64,000 bases of DNA. Source: Acinetobacter ihumii. GTDB lineage: Bacteria > Pseudomonadota > Gammaproteobacteria > Pseudomonadales > Moraxellaceae. This document shows, piece by piece, positions 43,796 to 54,223 of the stretch. The notes under the pieces were generated by a model, which was not told the DNA's origin, did no database searches, and saw nothing but the letters and a program-made list of their open reading frames with translations. The stretch is taken from contig NZ_LR130760.1 of the NCBI RefSeq assembly GCF_900625095.1, positions 2,610,528 through 2,674,527 of the forward strand, written 5' to 3'. The position numbers were made by a program, and so were the translations under genes. Positions within the stretch are counted from its first letter, which is position 1; every line of letters begins with the position of its first letter.

Positions 43796-46012
43796 TCACT
43801 CTATACGCTCCCAAAACGTCACTTCCGATAAAGTATGTTGGAACTTATGTGCAGTTTCCCGAATCACAAAGCCAACATGTTGTGGTGGAGTGATCAAGCG
43901 AAAATGTTGATCTAACAATCCATGTAAACCATCCAGTGTGGTGAAATTCTCGCCGTCTTTTTTAAAGCCACCAATCCATTCTGCACGTGGTGTATGTTCT
44001 TCTAACCATGTATATGGCGAGGCCAGCATCAAAACACCACCAATGTTTAGTCGTTCATGAATCTGCTTTAAAAATTTACTTGGGCTGTATAAGCGATCGA
44101 TTAGGTTTGAGGCAAAGATAAAATCATAGTCTGTAAAATTACTTTTGAGATTGCAGGCATCGCCTTGATAAAAGTCAACCTTGTCTTGAGTGGCTTCAAG
44201 TGCTAAATCGCGTAAACAACAGGATTTATAATCGACCAATTCTCCTTCGGTGGTCAGGGTATAACGTAAAGTTTCTCCTTTTGCGAGTTGTACGCCATGT
44301 TGAATAAAACGGGCAGAGAAATCGATACCCGTTACCTGTTCAAAATGCTGTGCCAATTCAAAGCTGGCACGACCCAATGCACAGCCAATATCCAGTGCTT
44401 TGATTTTAGGTCGATCGCCCAAGGTCTGAATGGCTAAATCAACCAGCGCTTTAGAAAAATTTGGCACTGCAAAATATTCATCGCCATAGTGAAATTCAGC
44501 ATATTGTGAGAGCAATTGGTCTGTCTCGTAATGAGAGTCTGGATGTATGGCATTTTGTTCTGAAACCACGTAACGAAATCCTGCATGTTGAAAAAAATGA
44601 CGACGAAAAGCATAGCGCGAAGCGTGTAAAGTTTCATTCCCACAGGACATCCATGAGCCGCCTTTGATTAAGTTATGTCGTCCATCAAAGGTGGGTGTGG
44701 TGAAATCATCATAAATGGGATGAACATCAAAACCGTCAAATGGATAAGTTGGGGTCTCTGTCCATTGCCAGACATTGCCGCGCACATCAAAAAAATCGCC
44801 ATGTTGAAATTGATTGATTGGACCGGAAGATGCCGCATGATCTAGATGCAAATTAGCATCGGCAGCAGCTTCGCTCAATTCTTTTAAGCCTGCCACATCA
44901 TACAAACGATACCATTCATCTTCGGTTGGTAGGCGAACATTTAAGCCAGTTGTGGCTTTTTTCCACAGACAAAATGCTTTGGCTTCATGGTAATTGACTT
45001 CAACAGGCCAGTCCCAATACATTGGCACTTCTTCGGTCATAAGTCGTAAAAACCAACCCTGTTTGTTCTTGATCCAGAACGTAGGATGCGTGGCTTGACT
45101 AAATTCGAGCCAAGCCTGACCTTCTTCTAACCAGTATTCAGGGGTTTGATAGCCGTATGCTTCAACAAAAGCCAAATATTCCTGATTGCTGACCAGATAT
45201 TTTGAGGCTTCAAATGCCGCAATATCTGCTTCATGCTGACCGTATTCATTGTCCCAACCATAATACGGATCATCTTTGCTTTTATTGAGCAAGACTTTTC
45301 CCGCAGGCACTTCAAGTAATGTATTTTCAGGTGGATGACTGCTTTGGGTATTGGCTTGCCAAAGTGGATGCGATTTTACAAAAGCCAGATCATGCTGACG
45401 AATTAAAACCGAAGAGGTTTCCAGATGAATCCGTTCATGTTCAATCCCCATGATGATGGCCCACCAAGGATTGTTCCAGTCTATGGGCATACTCAGTGGT
45501 GCATGTGCAATCAAGTCCAGAATGAGTGTGCGGACTTTATCCCGATAGGCTTTGACTTGTTGGGGTGTTGGCCATTCATAATGCGTATCATCCAGATCAT
45601 CCCAACTCATTTCATCGACACCGACTGCAAACATCGACTCCATTTTTTGGTCAACACGTTGTTCAATCATTCGGGTCAATAACAGCTTATTGATAAAAAA
45701 AGTTGCGGTATGCCCATAATAAAAAATCAGAGGATGCCGCAGCGAAATGGGTTTTTTATAAAAAGCTTCCTCATTGGCTAAACACTCAAATAAGCTTTCG
45801 TAGGTATCAAAAGTATTTAAAAAATAATCGCGCAGAATTTCTCGCATGCGGGCACTGTCATGCTCACGTAAATTTGGAGTCCGTCGCATTTTTGGACAAG
45901 TGTTGGTTGCAGACATATTTTGACTTAAAACTTCAGATGTTTTTGTCGGGCAAGCGGGGGTTGTTTCATCATGATTGAGTTCATTGGCTATTTTTGAAGT
46001 TTCGGTCAGCAT
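43796..46012 (-). CDS. ovoA: OvoA: 5-histidylcysteine sulfoxide synthase with methyltransferase domain (ovothiol synthesis)
   Basis: 738 residues in three parts: a DinB-like domain (about 45-210), an FGE/SUMF1 domain (~215-490) and a C-terminal SAM methyltransferase (~500-738). HPLIFYYGHTATFFINKL and the iron motif HxxxHxE in GIEHERIHLETSS (~190) match OvoA; the sulfatase-modifying fold follows with GGSWMSCGNETLHASRYAFRR, and ALDIGCALGRASFELA opens the methyltransferase. OvoA joins cysteine sulfur to C5 of histidine using Fe(II) and O2; the C-domain methylates the product to ovothiol A. EgtB, the ergothioneine relative, lacks this methyltransferase and carries no YYGH start. It is divergent from nothing close; a LysR gene precedes it on the same strand. 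Confidence 0.88.
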   Translation of the reverse strand: MLTETSKIANELNHDETTPACPTKTSEVLSQNMSATNTCPKMRRTPNLREHDSARMREILRDYFLNTFDTYESLFECLANEEAFYKKPISLRHPLIFYYGHTATFFINKLLLTRMIEQRVDQKMESMFAVGVDEMSWDDLDDTHYEWPTPQQVKAYRDKVRTLILDLIAHAPLSMPIDWNNPWWAIIMGIEHERIHLETSSVLIRQHDLAFVKSHPLWQANTQSSHPPENTLLEVPAGKVLLNKSKDDPYYGWDNEYGQHEADIAAFEASKYLVSNQEYLAFVEAYGYQTPEYWLEEGQAWLEFSQATHPTFWIKNKQGWFLRLMTEEVPMYWDWPVEVNYHEAKAFCLWKKATTGLNVRLPTEDEWYRLYDVAGLKELSEAAADANLHLDHAASSGPINQFQHGDFFDVRGNVWQWTETPTYPFDGFDVHPIYDDFTTPTFDGRHNLIKGGSWMSCGNETLHASRYAFRRHFFQHAGFRYVVSEQNAIHPDSHYETDQLLSQYAEFHYGDEYFAVPNFSKALVDLAIQTLGDRPKIKALDIGCALGRASFELAQHFEQVTGIDFSARFIQHGVQLAKGETLRYTLTTEGELVDYKSCCLRDLALEATQDKVDFYQGDACNLKSNFTDYDFIFASNLIDRLYSPSKFLKQIHERLNIGGVLMLASPYTWLEEHTPRAEWIGGFKKDGENFTTLDGLHGLLDQHFRLITPPQHVGFVIRETAHKFQHTLSEVTFWERIE

Positions 46013-46187
46013 GCTTACGCTCCATGGTGGCGAGATGTTATGTGTTTTTTATAGACTCACCATGTTTCGATATTTCAGTCATATTGATTTGTTATTCTTG
46101 AATAGGAATAAGTCATGGCTTAAACAACAACTTACTCCTATTTTTGATTCAGTTTTTTATCATTCAGTAAGTTGCCGTGAACATGCG

Positions 46188-47078
46188 TTACAGAGTATCC
46201 ATCACTTCATGCTGGACATGATGCTGCATTAAATGGATCAAGGCCTGAGCTGCTTTGGATTGGCTACGTGATGGATGCCAGACCATACCGAGTTGACGAT
46301 GCAATTCCATATTGAGGTCCAATTGGTATAAATCCTGATTGACCAAAGTTTTAGGTAAAACTGACCAACCTAAACCAATTGAAACTAACATTCGTATGGA
46401 TTCAAGTGGATTGTTGCTCATGCTAATTTTGGGTTTAAGTCCATGTTTTTCAAACTCAGCGAGGGTAATCTGACTGGTGTAGGTTTGAGCTGCGGGTAAT
46501 AAACTTGGGTAATTCAGTAAATCTTCCAGAGAAAGATTGTTTTGTTTTGCCAAAGGATGAAAAGGCGCAGTGACAAAGACCAATGGATCAGTCCAGACAT
46601 TCATATAGCTTAAGCGTTCATCGCCTTGCGGCGGAAGTGTTAAAAATGCCAACTCCAGATCGCCTGCCAAAACCTGTTCATGTGCCTGTTCCGAATCGAC
46701 AAAATGTACGTCCAGTTTTACATTGGGAAATTGTTGCACATATTGTGTTAAATAATGCGGTAAGTGATGTAAACCAATATGGTGACTGGTACCGATTTTG
46801 AGACGACCTTGTACCTGATCATGTTCGTGGCTAAGCGTGTAATGAATGTCACCTAAATCATTTAGCCAGTTTTTGACTTTCGGCAAGAGTGAATGTGCTG
46901 CATGCGTTGGTTGTACACCACGTCCTGCCGACTCAAACAATTTGACTCCAAAATATTCTTCCAGACTATGAATGCGTTTAGTCACGGCAGGTTGAGTAAT
47001 AAACAACTGTTCGGCAGCCAGTGAAATTGAACCTGTTTCCATGACTTTTACAAAGGCTTCAAAGGCGGCAAGATTCAT
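46188..47078 (-). CDS. LysR-family transcriptional regulator, divergent from leuC
   Basis: 296 residues: HTH (FVKVMETGSISLAAEQLFITQPAVTKRIHSLE, 10-41) and a LysR effector domain (~90-290) with RLKIGTSHHIGLHHLPHYLTQY and GLGWSVLPKTL. A LysR gene divergent from leuC also occurs in Pseudomonas aeruginosa, so control of leuCDB is inferred. It also lies upstream of ovoA on the same strand (175 bases), leaving a second possible target. Confidence 0.87.
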   Translation of the reverse strand: MNLAAFEAFVKVMETGSISLAAEQLFITQPAVTKRIHSLEEYFGVKLFESAGRGVQPTHAAHSLLPKVKNWLNDLGDIHYTLSHEHDQVQGRLKIGTSHHIGLHHLPHYLTQYVQQFPNVKLDVHFVDSEQAHEQVLAGDLELAFLTLPPQGDERLSYMNVWTDPLVFVTAPFHPLAKQNNLSLEDLLNYPSLLPAAQTYTSQITLAEFEKHGLKPKISMSNNPLESIRMLVSIGLGWSVLPKTLVNQDLYQLDLNMELHRQLGMVWHPSRSQSKAAQALIHLMQHHVQHEVMDTL

Positions 47079-47204
47079 GTTGTGCTACTCATAACTGTTT
47101 TTTATATCAAAACTATTATTTAAAAAAAATGCGCATAAATCAAAGTTTATTGATAGCAATGATCGATGGTCAAAGTAGAATCCAAATAATTCCAAAAAGT
47201 TTTT

Positions 47205-47253
47205 TAATTTATAAAAATGATAAATTAGTTTTATGAAAAACATTCGTTATAAT
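47205..47253 (+). promoter_or_regulatory. leuC promoter with LysR-type palindrome
   Basis: TAATTTAT and ATAAATTA (47205-47227) form a perfect 8-bp inverted repeat with a 7-base spacer, of the AT-rich kind bound by LysR proteins. The -10 TATAAT is at 47248-47253, 20 bases past the repeat, so the repeat covers the -35 region. Confidence 0.45.
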
Positions 47254-47308
47254 CAGGATAAGATTAGCATTACCCAGTCCAATGGCAAGCACGGTGGAGA
47301 GCGACGAC

Positions 47309-48742
47309 ATGGCAGGCAATACCCAAAGCGCAAAAACTTTATATGATAAATTATGGGATGATCATTTGGTTTCACAACGTGATGATGGTTCAAGCTTAAT
47401 TTATATCGACCGTCATTTATTACATGAAGTGACCAGTCCACAAGCCTTTGAGGGTTTGCAACTCGCCGATCGCAAGCCGTGGCGTTTAAGTGCCAATATT
47501 GCAACACCTGACCATAACGTTCCAACTTCAAAAAAAGAACGTGAACAGGGCATTGCAGGGATTGAAGATGATACCTCACGTATTCAGGTACAAACCCTTG
47601 ATGATAACTGTAAAACCTTTGATATCGTTGAATTTGGCATTAACGATATCCGTCAGGGTATTGCCCATGTGGTTGGGCCAGAGCAAGGTTTGACCTTGCC
47701 GGGTATGACCGTGGTTTGTGGTGATTCGCACACTGCAACACATGGCGCATTTGGTTGCTTGGCACACGGAATTGGTACATCAGAAGTTGAACATGTATTG
47801 GCAACTCAATGCCTTGTTCAAAAGAAAATGAAAAACATGTTGGTGCGTGTCGATGGTACTTTAGGTAAAGGTGTGACCTCTAAAGATGTCGTCTTAGCCA
47901 TTATTGGAAAAATTGGCACAGCAGGTGGTACAGGTCACGCGATTGAATTTGGTGGACAAGTTTTCCGTGATATGTCGATTGAAGGTCGTATGACGGTCTG
48001 CAATATGGCGATTGAAGCGGGCGCACGAGTGGGAATGGTGGCGGTCGATGACAAAACCATCGAGTATGTAAAAAACCGTCCTTATGCACCGAAAGGTGAG
48101 CAATGGGATCAAGCGGTCGCCTACTGGAATACCTTACATTCTGATGACGATGCGCAGTTTGATACGGTTGTGGTTTTACAAGGTGAAGACATTGAGCCAC
48201 AAGTGTCTTGGGGTACATCGCCTGAAATGGTCATTCCAGTATCGAAGGCTGTACCTACTTTGGAACAAGCTAAAGATGACGTACAACGCAATGACTGGAC
48301 ACGTGCTTATCAATATATGGGTTTAACTGCGGGACAGGCATTGGATCAGATTCAATTAGATCGCGTATTCATTGGTTCTTGCACCAACTCTCGTATTGAA
48401 GATATTCGTGCAGCAGCAGAAGTCGTGAAAGGTCGTAAAGTGGCTTCAAGCATTAAACAGGCCATGATTGTGCCGGGTTCAGGCTTGGTCAAGCAACAGG
48501 CGGAGCAGGAAGGTTTGGATCAAATTTTCTTGGATGCTGGTTTTGAGTGGCGTGAGCCGGGTTGTTCAATGTGTTTGGCGATGAATGCCGATAAATTACA
48601 ACCGGGTGAACACTGTGCATCGACTTCAAACCGTAATTTTGAAGGTCGTCAGGGCAATGGTGGACGGACGCATTTGGTCAGTCCAGCGATGGCCGCAGCA
48701 GCGGCGATTGCAGGTCATTTTGTTGATGTTCGTTCATTCTAA
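47309..48742 (+). CDS. leuC: 3-isopropylmalate dehydratase large subunit
   Basis: About 477 residues. Fe-S ligands are in FIGSCTNSR (~352) and [11 protein letters not shown] (~412); substrate-binding [18 protein letters not shown] (~137) is intact. With LeuD it isomerises 2- to 3-isopropylmalate in leucine synthesis. ATG 47309 has GGAGAG 7 bases upstream and is preferred to an ATG at 47282. It opens the leu cluster. Confidence 0.95.
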   Translation: MAGNTQSAKTLYDKLWDDHLVSQRDDGSSLIYIDRHLLHEVTSPQAFEGLQLADRKPWRLSANIATPDHNVPTSKKEREQGIAGIEDDTSRIQVQTLDDNCKTFDIVEFGINDIRQGIAHVVGPEQGLTLPGMTVVCGDSHTATHGAFGCLAHGIGTSEVEHVLATQCLVQKKMKNMLVRVDGTLGKGVTSKDVVLAIIGKIGTAGGTGHAIEFGGQVFRDMSIEGRMTVCNMAIEAGARVGMVAVDDKTIEYVKNRPYAPKGEQWDQAVAYWNTLHSDDDAQFDTVVVLQGEDIEPQVSWGTSPEMVIPVSKAVPTLEQAKDDVQRNDWTRAYQYMGLTAGQALDQIQLDRVFIGSCTNSRIEDIRAAAEVVKGRKVASSIKQAMIVPGSGLVKQQAEQEGLDQIFLDAGFEWREPGCSMCLAMNADKLQPGEHCASTSNRNFEGRQGNGGRTHLVSPAMAAAAAIAGHFVDVRSF

Positions 48743-48753
48743 GGGAGCAAGCC

Positions 48754-49404
48754 ATGAAAAAATATACCGTTGAACAGGGCATTGTTGCACCTTTAGACCG
48801 TGCCAATGTCGATACCGATTTAATTATTCCAAAACAGTTTTTAAAGTCGATCAAACGCACAGGTTTTGGCGATAACTTATTTGATGAGTTACGCTATTTG
48901 GACGAAGGTTATTTGGGGCAGGATATTAGTAAACGTCCTAAAAACCCTGATTTTGTATTGAATCAGCCGCGCTATCAAGGTTCTACCATTTTATTGGCAC
49001 GCACCAATTTTGGTTGTGGCTCAAGTCGTGAACATGCGCCATGGGCACTCAATGAATATGGTTTCCGTACCGTCATTGCCCCAAGCTATGCAGATATTTT
49101 CTTTAATAACTCATTTAAAAATGGCATGTTACCTGTGATTTTGCCAGAAGAGATTGTTGATCAGTTATTTAAAGAATGTGCAGCAAACGAAGGTTATCAA
49201 CTGACTGTTGACTTAGAGGCACAAGAAGTACGTACGCCATCGGGTCAGGCATTTAAATTTGAGATCGATTCATTCCGTAAACATTGCTTATTGAATGGTC
49301 TGGATGATATTGGTTTGACTTTACAAAATGCCGATGCGATTCGTGAGTTTGAAGCGCAAGCCAAACAGCGTCGTCCTTGGGTATTTCAGGAACTGACACA
49401 ATAA
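48754..49404 (+). CDS. leuD: 3-isopropylmalate dehydratase small subunit
   Basis: 216 residues, the usual size. [20 protein letters not shown] (residues ~12-31), [14 protein letters not shown] (~88) and the ANSF-type segment [10 protein letters not shown] match LeuD. It forms the swivelling domain of the LeuCD enzyme. AGGGAGC lies upstream and only 11 bases separate it from leuC, so they form one operon. Confidence 0.95.
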   Translation: MKKYTVEQGIVAPLDRANVDTDLIIPKQFLKSIKRTGFGDNLFDELRYLDEGYLGQDISKRPKNPDFVLNQPRYQGSTILLARTNFGCGSSREHAPWALNEYGFRTVIAPSYADIFFNNSFKNGMLPVILPEEIVDQLFKECAANEGYQLTVDLEAQEVRTPSGQAFKFEIDSFRKHCLLNGLDDIGLTLQNADAIREFEAQAKQRRPWVFQELTQ

Positions 49405-49517
49405 CTGTTGCGGTATATTTAAAGGAAAGATAGCCATAGCATGAAGCCTCAACTCTTGTTAACATGCAGAGCTAAAGACGTTGCACACGTTGCTCTCAAT
49501 AAGGTTGGGCTCTGAAA

Positions 49518-50093
49518 ATGAAGAGGACATTTCGCCATAGTATGGTACTTGGACTATGCTCAGTTGTAATGGGTGGGTGTCAAAGTACCAACAATGTGGT
49601 CGATACTTTACGGATTAAACAGGCAGAAACTCAAACTTTACATGCCAATGCATCTATTTATTGTACTGGGGTGAAACATTGCGAGTTTGAACGGATCAAT
49701 ACAACACCAATTATGGATGCGACCACACATCGCGTAAGTCCACAAAGTCTCCAGCAGGGGATTGTTCGCTTACACGGTTCGGTTTTTAGCCAACATAGCA
49801 CGATGTATCTGTCTGTCCCTGCCAATCAATATGAATTGGTCATCCGTTTTTATCCTATTTCTCAGGACCGTGCTGAAACTTTCCATGTGATTCATCAATT
49901 TAAACCGAATCAACATTATACCTTTAAAATGTACCGTGACCGTTCCAAGCGTTCAGGAGGGAGCCTACTCAATGTCTCTGCACCTGAACCTTTATGTGTG
50001 GCTCTTGACGAAGGTCAGCGAACCATTCGCCGTTTTTGTCGTCCATTCGATGCAATCACGGGTCTGGGTGAGTTTAGCGAACAAAAGGTTTAA
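49518..50093 (+). CDS. Putative lipoprotein of unknown function within the leu cluster
   Basis: 191 residues. A signal peptide (MKRTFRHSMVLGLCSVV) ends in a lipobox MGGC, so the mature protein should begin at Cys21 and be lipid-anchored. The body is beta-rich with cysteines at CTGVKHCEFERIN and ALDEGQRTIRRFCRPF, which may form a disulfide. Not recognised. It sits between leuD and leuB on the same strand, an unusual place for an envelope protein, but may be a common Acinetobacter arrangement. No function is proposed. Confidence 0.75.
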   Translation: MKRTFRHSMVLGLCSVVMGGCQSTNNVVDTLRIKQAETQTLHANASIYCTGVKHCEFERINTTPIMDATTHRVSPQSLQQGIVRLHGSVFSQHSTMYLSVPANQYELVIRFYPISQDRAETFHVIHQFKPNQHYTFKMYRDRSKRSGGSLLNVSAPEPLCVALDEGQRTIRRFCRPFDAITGLGEFSEQKV

Positions 50094-50140
50094 TGATCCG
50101 TCAGCCTAAGGGCTGATACACTGAAAAATGGAAAGTAAAG

Positions 50141-51220
50141 ATGTCTAAACAAATTTTAATTTTGGCGGGTGACGGCATTGGCCCTGAAATTGTGGCTGCC
50201 GCAGAAAAAGTATTAAACTCAGTCAATCAAAAGTTCAATTTAGGTTTGAGTTGGGAACATGGTTTGTTGGGTGGGTCAGCCATTGATGCTCACGGTGAAC
50301 CGTATCCTGCTGTGACATCTGAACAAGCCAAAAAAGCCGATGCCATTTTATTGGGTGCTGTAGGCGGACCAAAGTGGGATAGCATTGAACGCTCAATTCG
50401 TCCTGAGCGTGGCTTACTCAAAATTCGCAGCGAATTAAACCTATTTGCCAATTTACGCCCCGCAATTCTGTATCCACAACTTGCGGATGCATCCAGCTTA
50501 AAACCTGAAATTGTGGCAGGTTTGGATATTTTAATTGTTCGTGAGTTAACGGGCGGTATTTATTTTGGTCAGCCGCGTGGTATTCGCGAGCTTGAAAATG
50601 GCGAAAAACAAGGTTACAACACCGACGTTTATAGTGAATCTGAGATTAAACGTATCGCCAAAGTTGCTTTTGAAATGGCAGGGCTGCGTGGTGGTAAAGT
50701 CTGTTCAGTCGATAAAGCCAATGTATTGGAAGTGACGGAACTGTGGAAGCAAACCGTAACTGATTTACAACAGGCTAATTATGCAGACATTCAGCTTTCA
50801 CATATGTATGTGGATAATGCTGCAATGCAACTGGTACGTGCACCAAAACAATTTGATGTGATTGTGACAGGTAACTTGTTTGGCGATATTCTGTCTGACG
50901 AAGCAGCGATGCTGACAGGTTCAATCGGCATGTTGCCATCGGCGTCACTGGATGAAAATGGTAAAGGCATGTATGAACCTTGCCACGGTTCTGCGCCAGA
51001 TATTGCAGGGCAAAATATTGCCAATCCATTGGCTACGATTTTATCAGTTGCGATGATGTTGCGTTATACCTTCCGTGAAGAAGCCGCAGCCAAAGCGATT
51101 GAAGATGCCGTAGGCAATGTACTGGATCAAGGTTTGCGTACGGGAGACATTATGTCTGAAGGCATGACCAAAGTCGGTACCTCTGAAATGGGTGATGCAG
51201 TGGTTCAGGCACTCGCTTAA
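50141..51220 (+). CDS. leuB: 3-isopropylmalate dehydrogenase
   Basis: 359 residues. GDGIGPEIV (residues 9-17), [13 protein letters not shown] (~88), [10 protein letters not shown] (~134) with the usual Tyr, and [14 protein letters not shown] (~245) define LeuB. It oxidises and decarboxylates 3-isopropylmalate with NAD+. It completes leuCDB here, after the lipoprotein gene, and has its own AAAGT ribosome site and terminator. Confidence 0.96.
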   Translation: MSKQILILAGDGIGPEIVAAAEKVLNSVNQKFNLGLSWEHGLLGGSAIDAHGEPYPAVTSEQAKKADAILLGAVGGPKWDSIERSIRPERGLLKIRSELNLFANLRPAILYPQLADASSLKPEIVAGLDILIVRELTGGIYFGQPRGIRELENGEKQGYNTDVYSESEIKRIAKVAFEMAGLRGGKVCSVDKANVLEVTELWKQTVTDLQQANYADIQLSHMYVDNAAMQLVRAPKQFDVIVTGNLFGDILSDEAAMLTGSIGMLPSASLDENGKGMYEPCHGSAPDIAGQNIANPLATILSVAMMLRYTFREEAAAKAIEDAVGNVLDQGLRTGDIMSEGMTKVGTSEMGDAVVQALA

Positions 51221-51245
51221 TTTTTATTCATAGTCATAGAAAAGA

Positions 51246-51270
51246 AACGCAGCATAGGCTGCGTTTTTTA
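51246..51270 (+). terminator. Terminator of leuB
   Basis: AAACGCAGC/GCTGCGTTT stem with a 4-nt loop and six T. Confidence 0.9.
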
Positions 51271-51314
51271 TCGGCTATTAGTTGATTAACATTAAAGATT
51301 CATTTGAGCCAGCT

Positions 51315-51710
51315 TTAACAGGCTTTGCCTTCATAATGAATAGATTCAGCAATCTGGTTATTTAAATTAAAAATGATCTTACAGTTAAAATTTACATCGT
51401 AAGAATTGGCTGAAGAATTACCAAGTTGTAATGGAACCGCCGTACCACCGATGTCCACATTAGTCACCATGGGTGTTGGAATATTCATTGGACGTAAAAT
51501 GGTATAACTTAGTTGATTATTCAACAGGCGTGGTCGCTCAAGTGTTTGATAGCCTAATGATTTTAAATTAATATTTTGCTCAATGTCTTGTACAGATTGT
51601 CCAATAAACTGTTGTAAATACTCGGATAAACTGACTTTGTGCTGAGAAGGGGTGGTGCAGGCCTGAAGTAAAAAAACAAAGCATAATACCGCATAGTTTT
51701 TATTATTCAT
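51315..51710 (-). CDS. Small putative lipoprotein
   Basis: 131 residues starting MNNKNYAVLCFVFLLQACTTP: signal peptide with lipobox LQAC at residues 15-18, so a 114-residue mature lipoprotein. The body is mostly beta with a hydrophobic NVDIGGTAVPLQLG stretch and a final Cys in EGKAC. Not recognised; it has no sequence feature for enzymic function. The ATG at 51710 has AAGGA 8 bases upstream; an ATG at 51752 lacks that spacing. Converges with leuB. Confidence 0.78.
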   Translation of the reverse strand: MNNKNYAVLCFVFLLQACTTPSQHKVSLSEYLQQFIGQSVQDIEQNINLKSLGYQTLERPRLLNNQLSYTILRPMNIPTPMVTNVDIGGTAVPLQLGNSSANSYDVNFNCKIIFNLNNQIAESIHYEGKAC

Positions 51711-51821
51711 CACAAAAGTCCTTTTCTGCTTCATACAATAATTAAAAATCAAAAAAGAGTAGAAATCGATATGATTGCTGTAAGTGTTTAAGTTTATTTA
51801 TACGTTAAAAATGATGGGCAT

Positions 51822-51853
51822 AAAAAAAGCCACAGATGAATTGCGGCTTTTTT
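51822..51853 (-). terminator. Terminator of infA
   Basis: GCCGCA/TGTGGC stem followed by seven T on the minus strand. Confidence 0.8.
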
Positions 51854-51870
51854 GCATTCACTAAACGAAA

Positions 51871-52092
51871 TTAGCGTGCACGATAAGTAATACGACCTTT
51901 GGTCAAATCGTATGGGGTCATTTCAACTTTAACATTGTCACCTGTTAAAATACGAATATAGTGTTTACGCATTTTACCAGAAATATGTGCAATTACTTCG
52001 TGACCGTTTTCTAAACGTACACGGAACATCGTATTAGGAAGCGTTTCGGTGACAACGCCTTCGAACTCGATGAGTTCCTCTTTATTGGCCAT
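51871..52092 (-). CDS. infA: Translation initiation factor IF-1
   Basis: 73 residues of one S1/OB domain: [37 protein letters not shown], here with the final [12 protein letters not shown]. It binds the A site of the 30S subunit and helps IF-2 and IF-3 in start selection. A single essential copy is usual. It is divergent from the AraC-type gene. Confidence 0.97.
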   Translation of the reverse strand: MANKEELIEFEGVVTETLPNTMFRVRLENGHEVIAHISGKMRKHYIRILTGDNVKVEMTPYDLTKGRITYRAR

Positions 52093-52319
52093 AGCCTACC
52101 TGATGATCAAATTGGAAAGGCGCAAATTGTAGTCAATTTTTTATAAAAAAACAAGACCAACGCCTGAATTTATCAATCATGCAAGAGTGGCAGATAGGTC
52201 AAATTCATAAAAAAAAATGTGTAAAAATGACCTGAATTGAGTTGTCAGTTTGGTCAATCGGCGGTAATCTAAATTAGGTTTTCAAGTATAAATGAAGAAC
52301 ATACAAGGAAGGATGTCGC

Positions 52320-53330
52320 GTGGGTCAGCTAACAGATGCATCGGTTGTATTACGATTTGGCTATCAGGCGATTCGTCGTGCAGGATTGCCAACCGAAGAA
52401 ATTTTAACAAAAGCAGGTGTCGCCTTAAATCAGGTGGATACCAATACCCGAACACCATTAAATGCACAGTACGCCTTCTGGATTGCGGCAGAAGAGGTAA
52501 GTAAAGACCCAGACATCGGTTTACATCTGGGGGAACATTTACCCTTGTATCGTGGTCAGGTGATTGAGCATTTATTCATTAGTAGTGAAACCTTTGGTGA
52601 AGGTTTAAAACGTGCCTTGGCTTATCAACGTTTAATTAGTGATGCACTACAGGCACGTTTAGTCGTCGATGATCATGGATGTTATTTGACCAATGGTGAA
52701 CAGCCGTTTTCTGACAATATAGTCAATCGACATTTTTCAGAATGCGCACTGTCGGGTATTTTACGATTTTTTAAATTTATTACTGAAGGCGCATTTAAGC
52801 CTATTTTTATTGATTTCGACTTTAATCACGGCGCCGCAGAAGATGAATATTTGCGTGTCTATGGGTGTCCAGTCAGTCTAGGGCAAAAAGAAACCCGCTT
52901 ATATTTTGATTCCGAGATTTTAGATTATCCGCTTTGGCAGGCAGAACCTGAATTATTACAATTGCATGAACAACTTGCGATTGAAAAGCTTCAGGAACTT
53001 GCGCGCTATGATCTGGTTGGTGAAGTACGTCGTGCGATTGGTTCAACGCTTGAAAGTGGTGAAACGACGCTGGAAACCGTGGCAGGACAGTTACACATTA
53101 CCCCGCGACGTTTAAGAACCCAATTGAGTGAAGCCAATACCAGTTTTCAGCAAATTTTGTCAGATTACCGCTGTCGTCTTGCCAAAAAACTTTTAGCCAA
53201 TACCAATGAAAGTGTTGAGCGGATTGTTTATTTGACTGGTTTTTCTGAACCGAGTACCTTTTACCGTGCCTTTAAACGTTGGACCAATGAAACGCCTGTA
53301 GAATATAGAAAGCGTAAGCAGCGTGCATAA
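52320..53330 (+). CDS. AraC-family transcriptional regulator
   Basis: 336 residues. The N-terminal ~200 residues resemble the arabinose-operon regulator domain of the OruR/ArgR-type group, and the C-terminal ~100 are an AraC HTH pair: GETTLETVAGQLHITPRRLRTQLSEANTSFQQIL and ERIVYLTGFSEPSTFYRAFKRWTNETPVEYR. GTG at 52320 starts the frame, with GGAAGGA 6-12 bases upstream. The target is unknown; the neighbouring SDR gene converges and is not an obvious one. Confidence 0.85.
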   Translation: MGQLTDASVVLRFGYQAIRRAGLPTEEILTKAGVALNQVDTNTRTPLNAQYAFWIAAEEVSKDPDIGLHLGEHLPLYRGQVIEHLFISSETFGEGLKRALAYQRLISDALQARLVVDDHGCYLTNGEQPFSDNIVNRHFSECALSGILRFFKFITEGAFKPIFIDFDFNHGAAEDEYLRVYGCPVSLGQKETRLYFDSEILDYPLWQAEPELLQLHEQLAIEKLQELARYDLVGEVRRAIGSTLESGETTLETVAGQLHITPRRLRTQLSEANTSFQQILSDYRCRLAKKLLANTNESVERIVYLTGFSEPSTFYRAFKRWTNETPVEYRKRKQRA

Positions 53331-53338
53331 ATCAGGAC

Positions 53339-53364
53339 AAAATGCATCTAACAGATGCATTTTT
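53339..53364. terminator. Bidirectional terminator
   Basis: AAATGCATCT/AGATGCATTT stem, 3-nt loop, with T-runs on both strands between the convergent AraC and SDR genes. Confidence 0.85.
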
Positions 53365-53375
53365 ATTGTTTGAAA

Positions 53376-54140
53376 TTAAGCCCGAACGATTGAAATACCC
53401 CCATCAACGTACAAGGTTGAACCAGTCATAAAACTTGCTTCATCGCTCACTGCAAATAATGCCGCTTGCGCAATTTCCTGAGCTTGTGCCATTCGTTTTA
53501 AAGCATGTAGGTTTTGGATATGCTGACGTGTTTGCTCATCATGCGCAGCGGTACGTCCCATTTCGGTATCTGTCCCACCAGGAATAAGACAGTTACAGCG
53601 AATACCGAATGCGCCATATTCTGCGGCAATCACTTGAGTTAGGCCAATTAAACCCGCTTTACTGGCAGCATAAGCTGCCATGTTTGGAAAACCGATGCGA
53701 TGACCAACAAAAGTCGAGGTAAATAGGATACAGCCATTTTTTTGTTCAAGCATTGCATTTAACTGCATCTGTACCGCATAAAAATGTGCTGAAAGATTGG
53801 TGTTTAAGGTGTTTTCCCATTCACTTTGACTGATTTGGTGCGTAGGTTTTAATGCGCCTAATGTGCCCGCATTGTTAAATGCAATATCAATCCGACCAAA
53901 ATGTTGTAAAGCTAAATCTAAAGCACGTGACATGGTCGATGGATCGCCAAGATCACCCACCACAGAGAAACATGGATGGCCTTGTGCTTTAATGCGTTGC
54001 TCAAGCGCTTGAAGACGTTCGGCACGTCGAGCCACATTGATGACAATTGCACCGTGCTGCGCAAACAGTAAGGCGCTTTCCCAACCAATACCTGAACTTG
54101 CACCTGTGATGATCACGATTTTATTTTCTAGACGTTTCAT
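53376..54140 (-). CDS. Short-chain dehydrogenase/reductase
   Basis: 254 residues. Cofactor motif VIITGASSGIG (~10-20), NNAGTLG (~88), Ser in LFTSTFVGHRIG (~141) and catalytic YAASKAGL (~155). ARRAERL after strand 2 suggests NADP(H). The substrate is not predictable. It sits on the minus strand downstream of truA and has its own ribosome site. Confidence 0.87.
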   Translation of the reverse strand: MKRLENKIVIITGASSGIGWESALLFAQHGAIVINVARRAERLQALEQRIKAQGHPCFSVVGDLGDPSTMSRALDLALQHFGRIDIAFNNAGTLGALKPTHQISQSEWENTLNTNLSAHFYAVQMQLNAMLEQKNGCILFTSTFVGHRIGFPNMAAYAASKAGLIGLTQVIAAEYGAFGIRCNCLIPGGTDTEMGRTAAHDEQTRQHIQNLHALKRMAQAQEIAQAALFAVSDEASFMTGSTLYVDGGISIVRA

Positions 54141-54223
54141 AATGAGCCTAAAGAGTATTTAAAGACTCATTTTGAAAACTTTTAGTCTAGGTAACGACCC
54201 GATTCTTGCGGTGCTACAAAAAA

